In this document: one piece after another, positions 1-9,021 of the stretch
Layout: each line of letters starts with the position of its first letter
How positions within the stretch are numbered: position 1 is the first letter of the stretch
From: an uncultured Chlorobiota bacterium
GTDB lineage: Bacteria > Bacteroidota > Ignavibacteria > UBA10030 > UBA6906
Reading direction: 5' to 3'
NCBI GenBank assembly: GCA_900696645.1
Contig: CAADGV010000019.1
Location: 1-41,612, forward strand
DNA: 41,612 nucleotides
The notes under the pieces: model-generated
The model's database searches: none
What the model was told of the DNA's origin: nothing
The model's input: the letters and a program-made list of their open reading frames with translations, nothing else
Translations under genes and position numbers: made by a program

Positions 1-21
1 GCGGGAACCACGAGGGGCCAA

Positions 22-43
22 CGTCGCCGCTTTGCAGGCGACG
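22..43. repeat. Perfect hairpin at the left edge
   Basis: A 7-bp perfect inverted repeat (arms 22-28 CGTCGCC and 37-43 GGCGACG) surrounds an 8-nt loop. The flanking 121 bases carry no reading frame I can support. The hairpin could be part of an interspersed repeat, which would fit a sequence ending here, but only one copy is visible in the window. Confidence 0.5.
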
Positions 44-121
44 GCGGCAGTCTGGAACTACAACGTCATGAACATCGTTCACAAATCACGCTACCCCAAA
101 AGTCCATTTTCCGTTGAAGCA

Positions 122-730
122 TTACAGTTTCCATACGGCATCGTACAGTTTCCGACTTATTGTATTGTAGATGCTCTGCTTTCTTTGGGACATGGGTCTC
201 TTCAGGTTTGATAGGCTAAGGAAGTCTGCTCGATATTGTGCTACGGCGCCTTCTATGTTTGCTGCCTCGCCAAGATCAAGTACGGTCTTACGACTTGTGT
301 TGTCGATAACCAAGGCCATGTAACGGTGCTTGACTGTTGTCTCGTTAGGTTCGATGGAAGCCCATTTGACGTATTCAACTAGTGTGCAACCTGGAGGAAT
401 GGCGGCGGCGATATGATCAACAGTGATAGTTCGGGACGGATCACGATCCCCATAATATTTACGGTGACGGGAAAGTTCACTCTCTAGCAAATCACATCTT
501 GCTGTGAGTGAGTCGATAAGGGATTTCTTCACAGAAGGGAAATTGCCGACAAACTGTTTCGACAATAGGTGTCGCGTGTTGCGATATTCTCCCGCGAGGC
601 GAGTCACTGTCGAATCTGGTTCAATCAATAGCCAACTATTGCGCTCTAAAGCAGTTTCGGCGTTTCTGGCCTTCATATTCAATGCGACATCGATTACGAC
701 CGATGTATCGTAGGCTGTCGGCGTGCTCAT
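122..730 (-). pseudogene. CHAT-domain protein fragment, truncated at both ends
   Basis: The reading frame resembles the middle of TPR-CHAT proteins. It begins with an alpha-helical stretch around the AYDT motif, continues through a charged helical linker, and reaches the start of the CHAT fold: an LVEYVKW strand, then YMALVID and VLDLGEA. It stops at AVWKL, just where CHAT proteins normally continue into the caspase-like core with its catalytic His and Cys, so neither catalytic residue is present. The N-terminal TPR repeats are missing as well; the frame stays open to 823 only because it runs antisense through the sigma fragment on the other strand. CHAT proteins are caspase-like peptidases, some of them defence effectors, but this copy cannot be active. 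It is a decayed remnant or an assembly junction. The family call is from sequence pattern only. Confidence 0.6.
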
Positions 731-901
731 GAGGAAGAATGCGGAGTAAATATCATTCGCGATCTGTGGGATATGCTTTTTGCTGAGGAGCGGACATACC
801 GGGAAATTGCAGAGAAACTTCATATTGCGGAAGGAACTCTTCGTGTGAGGCTATCGCGCTGCAAGGAAAAGGCATTGGAATGGATTCGGAAGAACACCTG
901 A
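722..901 (+). pseudogene. RNA polymerase sigma factor, C-terminal (region 4) fragment
   Basis: Translating from 722 to the TGA at 899-901 gives a sigma region 4 helix-turn-helix: a TYREIAEKLHIAEGTLRVRL core followed by SRCKEKALEWI. Region 2 and any start codon are missing, because the upstream sequence belongs to the antisense CHAT fragment. The breakpoint therefore lies at about 712-740. The next gene, 48 bases downstream on the same strand, is a zinc-finger anti-sigma factor, the usual partner of an ECF-type sigma gene, so this is the tail of the cognate sigma factor. Whether the missing part was lost in the genome or by misassembly cannot be told here. Confidence 0.75.
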
Positions 902-949
902 CATTTGTAACATACGGCTATCTGAAGCGGCTATATACTTGAGAGGATC

Positions 950-1798
950 ATGACGCTCAATGAAGTAAAAGAATTGTTACCCCTGTATGTTTCAGGCTCG
1001 CTTTCTGCAGAGCAGAAAAGGGATGTGCAGCAGGCTTTGGAAGTTCACCCGGAGTTGAACGAAGAACTTCGGTTCTGGCAAGGGATGAAGCAGGCAACAT
1101 TGGCGGACGCGGCGTATGAACAACAACACCCGTCCGCGGAACAAATTGTCCGTTTTGCCGATGGGACATTGCCCGCGGGTGAGGAATGGTTGCTGGTCGA
1201 GAACCACCTGCGATCATGCGAATCGTGTCGTGATGAGCTTTCGCTAGTTCAGGAATCAACACAAGAAAACCGCACCGTCAGAAAACCTGCAACTCCGGCA
1301 GGCCTCTTTTCATTTCTTGCGGGAAAGAAATTCTTCCGTCCCGCGTTGGCGTTTTCTCTTCTTGTTGTTGCCGTCGCAGCGGGCATTTACCTGAAATCAC
1401 ATGAGTCTCCGCCGCAGCAGGCGGATGTTCTGCCACAGGCAAAGGAAACCGCATCGGTTGTTGCTCCGAAGGCCGAACATGTGAAGCGCACGGCATTCGT
1501 TCTGCCGTACACCGGCACGCTGCGCTACCCGTCCGCAACGCGGAGCAGCATGCCGGTTCTCGTTCTTGACGATAGTGTTGTGCTGGTTGATGTTACAATT
1601 CCGGTTGAGCATTCGGCGATTGCTGCCGGGTATCGGGTTGATGTTACGACTCCGAAGGGTTCAAGAACAAAGTTGGCAGATGCAGTTCAGCCGGCGGCCG
1701 GAACAGACGGACAAAGGCTTCTTCTCGCTGTGAAGCGCGAACAATTCTCTGCCGAAGGCAAGTACGTTTTAGAGGTACGAGAGATCCTCAAAGAGTGA
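950..1798 (+). CDS. Anti-sigma factor with zf-HC2 zinc finger and one membrane helix
   Basis: The 282-residue protein has a cytoplasmic zinc-finger region in which His86, Cys90 and Cys93 form the HxxxCxxC core of the zf-HC2 (anti-sigma ZAS-like) fold. His60, in HPSAEQ, sits where many family members begin the motif; the first Cys of classical ZAS domains is not evident. A hydrophobic helix at about residues 131-148 is followed by a Pro/Ala-rich linker and a probable periplasmic beta-rich domain. ZAS proteins hold an ECF sigma factor inactive at the membrane. The start ATG follows GAGAGGA with good spacing, and the gene lies just downstream of the sigma-factor fragment ending at 901, matching the standard sigma/anti-sigma order. 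With the sigma gene broken, this protein may now lack its partner. Confidence 0.8.
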   Translation: MTLNEVKELLPLYVSGSLSAEQKRDVQQALEVHPELNEELRFWQGMKQATLADAAYEQQHPSAEQIVRFADGTLPAGEEWLLVENHLRSCESCRDELSLVQESTQENRTVRKPATPAGLFSFLAGKKFFRPALAFSLLVVAVAAGIYLKSHESPPQQADVLPQAKETASVVAPKAEHVKRTAFVLPYTGTLRYPSATRSSMPVLVLDDSVVLVDVTIPVEHSAIAAGYRVDVTTPKGSRTKLADAVQPAAGTDGQRLLLAVKREQFSAEGKYVLEVREILKE

Positions 1799-1843
1799 AT
1801 TCCGGATATCGATCCCGAAGAATATCGGTTCGAATTTGAAGTG

Positions 1844-1880
1844 AGGAGGGCTCCGCCCCGCTAAGAAGCGGAACCCTTCT
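1844..1880. terminator. Hairpin between convergent genes, likely bidirectional terminator
   Basis: Arms 1844-1856 and 1868-1880 pair over about 12 positions with one mismatch and one G-T pair around an 11-nt loop. It sits in the 90-base gap between the ends of the anti-sigma gene (+) and the DUF2911 gene (-). The tail is pyrimidine-rich rather than a clean T-run. Confidence 0.55.
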
Positions 1881-1888
1881 TCAAGAGA

Positions 1889-2875
1889 TTACTTCGCAAC
1901 AACATCTGCCGCGTATTCACGATCGCCCCAGCCGAGTCTAAGAATTGCCGTGTTGCTGCGGCCGGTGGGTTCCAGCGTAATCGTGAAAGGATCAACAGGC
2001 TCATCCGCATTCTTCATCGTCAACTCAATATGGGCATGGTCCTGAGAAGGATCGTATAAGGCTTGTCCCGGAGCTTTCTTGTTGACAATCAACTTAAATC
2101 CTCCGGCTGCCGGTTTCGAATACAACGTGTACGTCCCCGCCGGTATGTTTGCGCCGCCGATTGTGATGTCGCCTTCCGTCTGCAGAACGGTTGCCATGTT
2201 GGCGCCTGTTCTCCAGATTGAATCATACGGAACCACAACGCCCCAAATCTCCCTGCCACGCATGTAGGGCTTGCTGTATTTTACCTTCACTTTCCGGTTT
2301 TCGAGGAATACCTCGGTGGAATCCAACGGACTGACGGGGCGGATATTATCGGCTTTCTCGAACCGCGTCCACACCATCGTCTTCTCCCACATAATCTTCA
2401 TGCGTCCGTTGGTTCGTCCTGTTGCGTCGAACGCTACGGTGAGTGTTTCAACGGGCGCCGGAAGCTCTTCAACAATAGCGTCGAACCGTGCATAGTCCTG
2501 CGTTGCGTCGTATCGGGTTCCCCATTGACCGCGTTGTTTATTGAGGATGATTTTCCAGCCTGTAGGCGAAGGAAGCGTAAACAGCGTGTACGTCCCTCTC
2601 ATGACGGGAATGCCGCCGAGTATCATGTCATAGTTCGTTCTGAAATGTGTCGCTTCGTTAGCGCCCGTTCGCCAGACTTGATTCCACGGAACGAGTTCGC
2701 CCATGATTTTCCGGCCTCGCATGGAAGGGCGACCGTAATTCACGGAGATCATGTTCGTGTCGATGAGGCAAAATACGGAGTCGCGAGGGCTGAGAGGCTG
2801 TTCCCTGTTCTGCGCTTCCGAGGAAGCGGGAAGAAGAAGGAAGAGTCCAACAAACAACAAGGGGAGTGATTTCAT
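1889..2875 (-). CDS. Exported protein with two DUF2911 domains
   Basis: The 328-residue protein has a signal peptide (MKSLPLLFVG, cleavage near SSEAQ) and two tandem DUF2911 repeats, about residues 30-155 and 180-325. Each repeat has the same landmarks: a Y-[GS]-[RK]-P-x-M-R-G-R motif, VP followed by WRTGAN, and G-TYTL. DUF2911 proteins are secreted beta-rich proteins of unknown function, common in Bacteroidota and relatives. The start was placed at the ATG at 2875 because GGAGA lies about 8 bases upstream and a signal peptide follows at once; the frame continues upstream but would bury the signal peptide. The methyltransferase gene ends 16 bases before this start, so the two are probably co-transcribed. 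Confidence 0.85.
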   Translation of the reverse strand: MKSLPLLFVGLFLLLPASSEAQNREQPLSPRDSVFCLIDTNMISVNYGRPSMRGRKIMGELVPWNQVWRTGANEATHFRTNYDMILGGIPVMRGTYTLFTLPSPTGWKIILNKQRGQWGTRYDATQDYARFDAIVEELPAPVETLTVAFDATGRTNGRMKIMWEKTMVWTRFEKADNIRPVSPLDSTEVFLENRKVKVKYSKPYMRGREIWGVVVPYDSIWRTGANMATVLQTEGDITIGGANIPAGTYTLYSKPAAGGFKLIVNKKAPGQALYDPSQDHAHIELTMKNADEPVDPFTITLEPTGRSNTAILRLGWGDREYAADVVAK

Positions 2876-2891
2876 TGAAACATCTCCAAAG

Positions 2892-3665
2892 TTATGAAAG
2901 TGGTTTGATGAGATAGTCATACCGTGAACGTGACGTGCCCGTGATTTCTTCAGTGGGAAATCCTCGGGCTTGAAGTTTGTTTTCCCTGCACATCCGGACA
3001 AACACTGCATCGTCGAACCAGATGCCTCGATCTGAAGGGATAAGAACAGGCTCTATTCCCCGTGCAATGCGGATTCTCCGGAAAAGGTAACGCTTGAGAC
3101 TGGCGAGAAACTCGACAGGCCCATCCTGCTTGATGCGCCGCATGAGTCTCTGATGTGCCGGCACATGTTCAGGAACGAGTTTCGATTCATCCACTACCGC
3201 AATGTCGCTGATGAAAATCACGGCATTATCCTTTGCGACACGGCGGATTTCCGAAAGCGTCTTCATGCATTCTTGCTTCGTTTCCTGAAGGCAGAATGCT
3301 CCCGTCATCAGCACTTTGTCGAAGTACCCCGTTTCGTACGGAAGATCGCTGGATGGCCCGCACGTAAAGGAGACGTTCTTCACATCCTTGAATTTCCGAC
3401 GGACTCGCTCAATGATTGCAGGGGCGACATCATGGCCGCGGCACTCTAACACCGTATCGTGAATCAACTCGAAGAGGAGTCCCTTACCCGAACTGATATC
3501 GAGCACTTTGTCGCCCGGAGAAAACGGAACCCATCGTAGAACTTTGTTGATACGAAAGGTCGTCGAGGCGGGCCCGTCGCCCGAAAGCTGGTAGTCATCC
3601 TTGAGAAATTTCGCTCGCAGTTCATACTCTTCGGCACGGGTGGTTGCTTGTACAACTCGCGGCAC
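2892..3665 (-). CDS. Class I SAM-dependent methyltransferase
   Basis: This is a 257-residue Rossmann-type methyltransferase. Motif I (VLDISSGKG, about residues 54-62) binds S-adenosylmethionine, an acidic residue follows in GHDVAP, and the post-I region YFDKVLMTGAF fits the Methyltransf_11/25 fold. The substrate cannot be read from sequence. The C-terminal half (about 150-257) carries a long basic insertion (MRRIKQDG, LKRYLFRRIRIARG) and ends with RYDYLIKP. I chose the GTG at 3665 because AGGAG stands six bases before it; a TTG at 3701 lacks such a site. It is probably cotranscribed with the DUF2911 gene 16 bases downstream. Confidence 0.8.
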   Translation of the reverse strand: MPRVVQATTRAEEYELRAKFLKDDYQLSGDGPASTTFRINKVLRWVPFSPGDKVLDISSGKGLLFELIHDTVLECRGHDVAPAIIERVRRKFKDVKNVSFTCGPSSDLPYETGYFDKVLMTGAFCLQETKQECMKTLSEIRRVAKDNAVIFISDIAVVDESKLVPEHVPAHQRLMRRIKQDGPVEFLASLKRYLFRRIRIARGIEPVLIPSDRGIWFDDAVFVRMCRENKLQARGFPTEEITGTSRSRYDYLIKPLS

Positions 3666-3719
3666 ACAATCTCCTGAAATGATGAGTGTATGAATGAACA
3701 ATCACATCCATGAACGGCC

Positions 3720-3759
3720 GAGTCATTGAACCGGTATATTTGCTGCCATTCAATGACTC
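3720..3759. repeat. Perfect 11-bp inverted repeat, possible terminator or operator
   Basis: Arms GAGTCATTGAA (3720-3730) and TTCAATGACTC (3749-3759) are perfectly complementary around an 18-nt spacer. The element lies just past the stop of the lipoprotein gene (ending 3779, minus strand) and upstream of the methyltransferase. No T-run follows on the minus strand, so it is either a weak terminator or a protein-binding dyad for the methyltransferase promoter. Confidence 0.55.
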
Positions 3760-3778
3760 AGTCCGTTGCGGTGCAATG

Positions 3779-4774
3779 TTATTTGAATTTCACCGACGCA
3801 ATCACTTTGTCGTATGCAGCCGTGTAGTCCGCGCTTTGAGGCCTGAACCAATCCATTGTGATGCGGATGACCTTGTTGTTGTGGACGACGAAATAGACTT
3901 TGCGCATGACATCCGCCCGTGCAGCGAGGGTCAGAGTTCTTGCCGGCTGCCCGCCGACGGTTGCGCTTCCCGCGGTAGCGTTGCGGAATCTCCCTTTGTT
4001 CTGTTCGAAGACCTTATCAAGAGTCAGACCTTTCGCATCGAACACATCGAACCGGATTGTACAGTCGAGACGTCTGCCGCGCATCTCAGCCACCTCTTCG
4101 AATGTTCCTTTGGAAGGATTCGTTGTACTGAAATTATCCGGATAGTCAAATGAGAAGAGTTTTCCATTGAATGTCTCAAACGACTCTGATGGCAGCGTCT
4201 CATCGCGTCCCGGTTCCGCCTTCTTCGCGGGCTTGAATGAACTGAGCGATGCTTCGAACACTTGTGCGTAGGCTTCGTACAACTGTCCGAAACCCGCAAA
4301 CCGCATGTTGTACAGTATCGAGTCTTTTTCCAGGTAAATATGATGACCGTAAATGATGCTGTTCTTGCCGTAGTTGGCACCAAACTTCACTCTCGTTGCA
4401 GAAATATCGCCCACCATCACCTGTTCTTCGGGTTGAAGCTGGAAGCCCGCCGTTTTCATTTCAGCGATACTCTTTGCCATATCACCTTTCGCATCCCCGG
4501 TTTTGGTTGCGTCAACGGCGATCTCAACGCCGAGTGTGCCCGGCTCGTTGGGAACGCGGAATTTCAAATCGGCCCCCGCAACATTGTAGAAACGCGCCCG
4601 CCCTACTTCTGCGCTAAGGGAAGGCCAGTCTTTCGGGTAACTGATTGACCAGCCCATGCCGGGGTCTTTGTATTCCTGCATCTCGCCCACGATCACCGGC
4701 TCCATCTTCTTTTCGTTGCAACCGAGAAGCAGAAGCGCTGTGAGGCCTATCAGAAGCAATGTTGTTGTTTTCAT
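3779..4774 (-). CDS. Lipoprotein with two PsbP/DcrB-like domains
   Basis: The 331-residue protein starts with a lipoprotein signal (LLLLGC, lipidated Cys19). Two similar modules follow, about residues 33-185 and 203-331. Each opens with a YPxD/YPKDW-type motif (ISYPKDWPS; FDYPDNFST) and closes with a conserved aromatic and a final VxASLSSFK/VIASVKFK strand. This layout matches PsbP/DcrB-like folds, which occur in many periplasmic lipoproteins of unknown role. The ATG at 4774 has AGGAAA about seven bases upstream. It follows the aldehyde dehydrogenase gene by 72 bases on the same strand. I infer an envelope location; no biochemical role is visible. Confidence 0.65.
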   Translation of the reverse strand: MKTTTLLLIGLTALLLLGCNEKKMEPVIVGEMQEYKDPGMGWSISYPKDWPSLSAEVGRARFYNVAGADLKFRVPNEPGTLGVEIAVDATKTGDAKGDMAKSIAEMKTAGFQLQPEEQVMVGDISATRVKFGANYGKNSIIYGHHIYLEKDSILYNMRFAGFGQLYEAYAQVFEASLSSFKPAKKAEPGRDETLPSESFETFNGKLFSFDYPDNFSTTNPSKGTFEEVAEMRGRRLDCTIRFDVFDAKGLTLDKVFEQNKGRFRNATAGSATVGGQPARTLTLAARADVMRKVYFVVHNNKVIRITMDWFRPQSADYTAAYDKVIASVKFK

Positions 4775-4846
4775 TGTTTTTCCTGTGTTATTGAATGAGT
4801 GTTTGATTCATTGTCAGGATGTGCACAGAGGGTTCCAGCCTCGGCT

Positions 4847-6349
4847 TTACGTTTTAGGGACAGCAGTATCGTACCACGTTTTCTTTTCGCGCACGCCAAC
4901 TTCGTCAATATAGATGTGCTTTGATTCCATGTATTCCTTCATCCCGTCAATGCCGAACTCACGGCCTATGCCGCTTTGCTTGTAGCCGCCGAAGGGCGCA
5001 CGCTCGTTGAGCAAATGCCACTCGTTAATCCAGACAGTTCCTGCGCGGAGACGCCTCGCTACGCTCATGGCCTTCTCCGCGTCTTTTGACCAGACTCCAC
5101 CGGCAAGTCCGTACACGGAATCGTTCGCTAGTTGAACCGCTTCATCAATTGTATTGTATCGAATGATGGAAAGGACAGGCCCGAATATCTCTTCCTGCGA
5201 AATCGTAGACTTGTTGTTGACGTGATCGAAGATCGTCGGCTCGACGAAGAATCCCTTCTCGAGTTCCGGTGCCGATGGCTTACCGCCACCGGTGAGAAGC
5301 GTTGCGCCTTCCGCTTTTCCTCTCTCAATATATCCCATCACTGTATCGAATTGCTTCCTCGATACGAGCGGCCCCATGAGAGTCGTTGGCAGCATGGGAT
5401 CGCCGAGTTGAATGCGCTTCGTTTTCTCAACGAGCTTCCCAACAAATTCATCGGCGATTGAATTGGGGAGAAGAAGTCGCGTACCTGCCTCGCAGCATTG
5501 CCCGGCATGGTAGAAGATGGCATAAATGGCGCCATCGATCGCCATTTCCATATCGGCGTCGTCGAGAATGATGTTCGCCGACTTACCGCCGCATTCGAGA
5601 GTGACTTTCTTGAGATTAGTTGCGGCAGCCCGCATCACGGCTTGTCCCGTTTTTGTCGAGCCGGTGAATGCAATCTTATCAACCATCGGATGGCTTACCA
5701 GTGCAGCGCCCGCTTCCGCTCCGAAGCCGGTTACCACGTTGATCACGCCTCTTGGAATTCCGACATCCTGAATCAGCTTCATCAATTCCATAATCGACAC
5801 CGACGTCTCTTCCGAAGGCTTCAGAACCACCGTGTTTCCTGCGGCAAGTGCCGGCCCGAATTTCCAGATCGCCATCTTGAGAGGAAAATTCCACGGAATG
5901 ATTGCGGCAACCACGCCAATCGGTTCACGCAGAAGCAGATTTTTGCTGAAGCCCGGCTTCGACACTCCCTCAATCTCTCCGTCTAAATCTGTCAAGCCCA
6001 ACTTGGCGAAGGTTGCAAGATTTCGGGCGCTCAGATAAATATCTTCGCCCGCCTTGCGGATTGTCGAGCCCGAATCGAGGACTTCAAGTTCTGTGAGAAG
6101 TTTCTTGTTCTCATTGATCTTGTCGGAGATGGCCTTGAGGTAGCCCGACCGTTCTTCGCGTGACATGCGGGGCCACGGCCCGTTGTCGAATGCATTGCGG
6201 GCGGCGACAACGGCCTTCTCAATATCGGCGGCTCCGCCCCGGGCAAATGTGGCGATTGTTTCCTGGTTGAACGGATTTATGCCCGTAAACGTCCGCTTGT
6301 CCGACGCGTCAACAAACTCGTTGTCGATGTACAGCCGGTACTCTCGCAA
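4847..6349 (-). CDS. NAD(P)-dependent aldehyde dehydrogenase
   Basis: The 500-residue, full-length ALDH-superfamily enzyme should oxidise an aldehyde to the acid with NAD(P)+. Family landmarks in order: the PWNFP motif (152-156), KPSEETS, the GSTKTG cofactor loop (230-235), catalytic Glu252 in TLECGGKSA, catalytic Cys286 in GQCCEAGTR, and EEIFGPVLS near the C-terminus. It is closest to the betaine/phenylacetaldehyde/retinal dehydrogenase group; the exact substrate is unknown. The start is a TTG at 6349, supported by AAGGAG eight bases upstream and by the usual MREYRLYIDNEFV opening. It is the most downstream enzyme of the minus-strand CoA catabolic cluster. The cluster suggests an aromatic or arylacetaldehyde substrate, which is inference. 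Confidence 0.93.
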   Translation of the reverse strand: MREYRLYIDNEFVDASDKRTFTGINPFNQETIATFARGGAADIEKAVVAARNAFDNGPWPRMSREERSGYLKAISDKINENKKLLTELEVLDSGSTIRKAGEDIYLSARNLATFAKLGLTDLDGEIEGVSKPGFSKNLLLREPIGVVAAIIPWNFPLKMAIWKFGPALAAGNTVVLKPSEETSVSIMELMKLIQDVGIPRGVINVVTGFGAEAGAALVSHPMVDKIAFTGSTKTGQAVMRAAATNLKKVTLECGGKSANIILDDADMEMAIDGAIYAIFYHAGQCCEAGTRLLLPNSIADEFVGKLVEKTKRIQLGDPMLPTTLMGPLVSRKQFDTVMGYIERGKAEGATLLTGGGKPSAPELEKGFFVEPTIFDHVNNKSTISQEEIFGPVLSIIRYNTIDEAVQLANDSVYGLAGGVWSKDAEKAMSVARRLRAGTVWINEWHLLNERAPFGGYKQSGIGREFGIDGMKEYMESKHIYIDEVGVREKKTWYDTAVPKT

Positions 6350-6473
6350 CGCTGAGGCTCCTTTTGTTGGAAAATGGGTGGATGGAAAGGGAATTCTTGT
6401 GAGTCAAGATAGCAAAAAGGGGGGATTTCCTCAAACAAATGAGATCGCCCGGCGATTCAATGGAATTGATGTC

Positions 6474-7622
6474 CTACGATTCGTCGTCGAACAGTTCGAG
6501 ATTCGGCGAGGGGAGTTCAAGTTTTGCGATCGGCTGAAGCGCCGAGCCGATGATGCCCTGCAAGTCGCCGTACAAACCGGCCATGCTTTTGACTCCGCGC
6601 TGAAGCTGTTGTTCGCGCTTCGCCCAGAGTTTTTCCATTGCCCGCTTTTCGGATTCAAGATCTTCCTTCAGGGAAGCGTACGATTCCACAATTGCCTCAA
6701 TGCGCTGGCGAAACTCCTGTCCTGAAAGATAGTTGTACACGAGTTCCATCTTTTCACCTTTGCCTGCGATGGAAGCCCGCGTTCGCGCAACCTCAACCAG
6801 CCCGGCTCGCAACGCGAGGGCAAGCCCTTCAACGGCGGCAAAGTCCGACACCCACACGCCCTCGATATTGCCGAGGTGCTTGATTTCTTTCGGGAGAACG
6901 GTTGAGACAATAACGGCAACAGTTGCCTTCAGATCCCGCTGATCGTCCTTCAGTTTCTGAATCCAACCGTCGCTCCAGTTTTTCGTTCGTTTCGATTCCC
7001 ACAGAATGATGCCGCAGAAATTGCCGAGTTGTGTTCTGACTTTCTGGATGACATCGGCTCCGCGTACTCCTTTGGGAACAGGCAGTATTTCATCCGTCCG
7101 GAACGTGTTGCGCAACAAGTTCTCTAATTCAATCTCCAGGACTTCACCCTGTGCTTGTTGCGAACCTTGTTCGGCTTTACGCTTCATCTCTTCGAGTTGA
7201 GTCATCAGGTCGTGCATCTTCTTGTCCTTGTCCGCATCTTTCAGACGATGTTCTTCGGCGAGTCGGGCGGCCGCGTCGTTCCAGGCTTTCTTCCGTTCGT
7301 CATCGAGCTTGCGTTCAAGTTCAAGTTGCAGATTCCTCTCGCGTTCCTCCACCTCCCGCTGACGCTTGCGCAGCATCAGCTCGTTCTCACGGGCTTCGCG
7401 TAGTTGCTTTTCCTTTTCGTCATTTTGAGATTGAAGATCCTTCAAGTCGGTGGCGATGCGCTGCTCCACTTCCTGCCGGACTTTGTTTGCGACGGCATTC
7501 CGTTCGGCGAAGATGCGTTTCTCGTACTCGGCGCGGAGCTTCTCTTCGACTTGATGGGAGAAGGCTTCTGTCGGTTCGAAAACATGCCCGCATTTCGGGC
7601 AGGTGATGGTTTGAGAGTTCAT
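6474..7622 (-). CDS. DUF2130 protein: zinc ribbon, coiled coil, nuclease-like core
   Basis: The 382-residue protein begins with a CPKCG half zinc ribbon (residues 8-12), continues with a long charged coiled coil (about 23-158), and has the DUF2130 core (about 160-340). In the core, E165 (IELENLL), D190 (KGVRGADVIQKV), E209 and K211 (ILWESKRT) have the spacing of a PD-(D/E)XK nuclease active site, so a DNA-directed function is plausible; this is a reading of motifs, not shown biochemically. It ends with another helical region and an acidic tail. Why it sits between the thiolase and the aldehyde dehydrogenase genes is unclear; the gaps are 62 and 124 bases and hold no terminator I can see. Confidence 0.85.
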   Translation of the reverse strand: MNSQTITCPKCGHVFEPTEAFSHQVEEKLRAEYEKRIFAERNAVANKVRQEVEQRIATDLKDLQSQNDEKEKQLREARENELMLRKRQREVEERERNLQLELERKLDDERKKAWNDAAARLAEEHRLKDADKDKKMHDLMTQLEEMKRKAEQGSQQAQGEVLEIELENLLRNTFRTDEILPVPKGVRGADVIQKVRTQLGNFCGIILWESKRTKNWSDGWIQKLKDDQRDLKATVAVIVSTVLPKEIKHLGNIEGVWVSDFAAVEGLALALRAGLVEVARTRASIAGKGEKMELVYNYLSGQEFRQRIEAIVESYASLKEDLESEKRAMEKLWAKREQQLQRGVKSMAGLYGDLQGIIGSALQPIAKLELPSPNLELFDDES

Positions 7623-7684
7623 GGTGATATCAACTCGAATATTGCATTTCAGAAGTATGCCTGAGGATTTCAGATCAACTCAAC

Positions 7685-8890
7685 TCAGGTTCTTTCCGCA
7701 ACGCACGCCACCCCTTGTCCAACCCCGATACACATTGTTGCCAGTCCGTAGCGGGCGTTGCGGCGCTGCATTTCGTGGAGGAGTGTCGTCATGATGCGTG
7801 CCCCGCTGCAGCCGAGCGGGTGCCCGAGGGCGATTGCTCCGCCGTTGGGATTCAGCTTCTCCATGGGAATTTGCAAGTCCCGAATAACTGCTATCGATTG
7901 CGCGGCGAATGCTTCGTTCAGTTCAATCACATCAATGTCGCTAATCGTTAACCCAGCTTTCTTGAGCGCCATTTGTGTTGCCGGTACCGGCCCTATTCCC
8001 ATGAAGCGGGGATCGACTCCGGCGATGCCGGTTGAGACAATACGCGCCATCGGTTTCAAGCCGAGTTGTTTTGCCTTCTCTTCACTCATCACAATCACTC
8101 CCGCGGCACCGTCGTTGAGTGAAGAGGAGTTGCCGGGCGTAACACTTCCCCCTTTGCGAAAGACTGCCGGAAGTTTTGCAAGCTTGTCGAGAGATGTGTC
8201 CGCGCGTGGGCCTTCGTCTTTTGAGACAAAAACCGGCTCGCCTTTTTTGGACGGCAGCTCAACCGGAACCAACTCTTCGTTGAAACGTCCGGCATTCTGT
8301 GCCTCAATCGCCTTCTGATGACTTCTCATCGCAAAAGCGTCCTGTTCTTCTCTCGAAATTTTGTACTTCTCCGCAACATTCTCCGCCGTCTCACCCATCG
8401 ACTCAAGTGGGAACATCTTCTCCATCTTCGGATTCGGATACCGCCAGCCCAACGCCGTATCGAATGCCGTGATGTTGCCGAACGAGCCGGATTGGTTTTT
8501 TGCAACGGAGTAGGGGGCGCGACTCATGCTTTCGACACCGCCGGCAATGATCACGCTTGCATCGCCGCTCCAAATTGCCCGCGCCGCCTGGATGATCGCA
8601 TCAAGACTCGATCCGCACAAGCGATTGACGGTAGTTGCAGGAATGTTGTACGGCAATCCGGCAAGCAGGGCGCTCATTCGTCCGACGTTGCGATTATCCT
8701 CTCCTGCTTGATTTGCGCATCCCCACATTACATCATCTATGGTGGCCGGGTCTATACCGGATTTGTCGACTAAAGACTTGATGACGAGGGCTCCTAAATC
8801 GTCCGGGCGGACGTCGCGCAGTACGCCTCCGTATTTCCCAATCGGGGTTCTGAGAGCTGAGACAATAACAGCATGAGTTGAGCGTTGCAT
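7685..8890 (-). CDS. Acetyl-CoA C-acyltransferase (thiolase)
   Basis: The 401-residue enzyme belongs to the thiolase family and should cleave a 3-ketoacyl-CoA with CoA, or run in reverse. The nucleophile Cys92 lies in [10 protein letters not shown], His357 in [12 protein letters not shown] and the second catalytic Cys387 in [10 protein letters not shown]. Motifs such as [16 protein letters not shown] are typical of the beta-ketoadipyl-CoA/acetyl-CoA acetyltransferase branch (PcaF/PaaJ/FadA). The start was set at the ATG at 8890 ([10 protein letters not shown]); the frame is open further upstream, but that part does not match thiolases. With the neighbouring hydratase, isomerase and dehydrogenase genes it would be the last step of a beta-oxidation-like route. 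Confidence 0.93.
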   Translation of the reverse strand: MQRSTHAVIVSALRTPIGKYGGVLRDVRPDDLGALVIKSLVDKSGIDPATIDDVMWGCANQAGEDNRNVGRMSALLAGLPYNIPATTVNRLCGSSLDAIIQAARAIWSGDASVIIAGGVESMSRAPYSVAKNQSGSFGNITAFDTALGWRYPNPKMEKMFPLESMGETAENVAEKYKISREEQDAFAMRSHQKAIEAQNAGRFNEELVPVELPSKKGEPVFVSKDEGPRADTSLDKLAKLPAVFRKGGSVTPGNSSSLNDGAAGVIVMSEEKAKQLGLKPMARIVSTGIAGVDPRFMGIGPVPATQMALKKAGLTISDIDVIELNEAFAAQSIAVIRDLQIPMEKLNPNGGAIALGHPLGCSGARIMTTLLHEMQRRNARYGLATMCIGVGQGVACVAERT

Positions 8891-8969
8891 AGATGTTTTG
8901 TGTGTGAATGAAAATGAAGTGCGGGTAATATAAACGATTGAGCAGAGAGTTGAAACCTCTCTCAAAACA

Positions 8970-8993
8970 AAAGGCGACCGGTTGGTCGCCTTT
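8970..8993 (-). terminator. Rho-independent terminator of the DUF1573 gene
   Basis: A perfect 10-bp stem (8970-8979 with 8984-8993) closes a 4-nt loop. Read on the minus strand, it follows the DUF1573 stop codon by about 28 bases and continues into TGTTTTGAG, giving a T-rich tail. It separates the DUF1573 gene from the thiolase transcript. Confidence 0.85.
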
Positions 8994-9021
8994 CACAAGA
9001 AAATCAAATCGTCGGGCTGTT

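Noticed and set aside
504-713. Short plus-strand open frame
   Set aside because: It is the complement of the CHAT fragment and has no family features.
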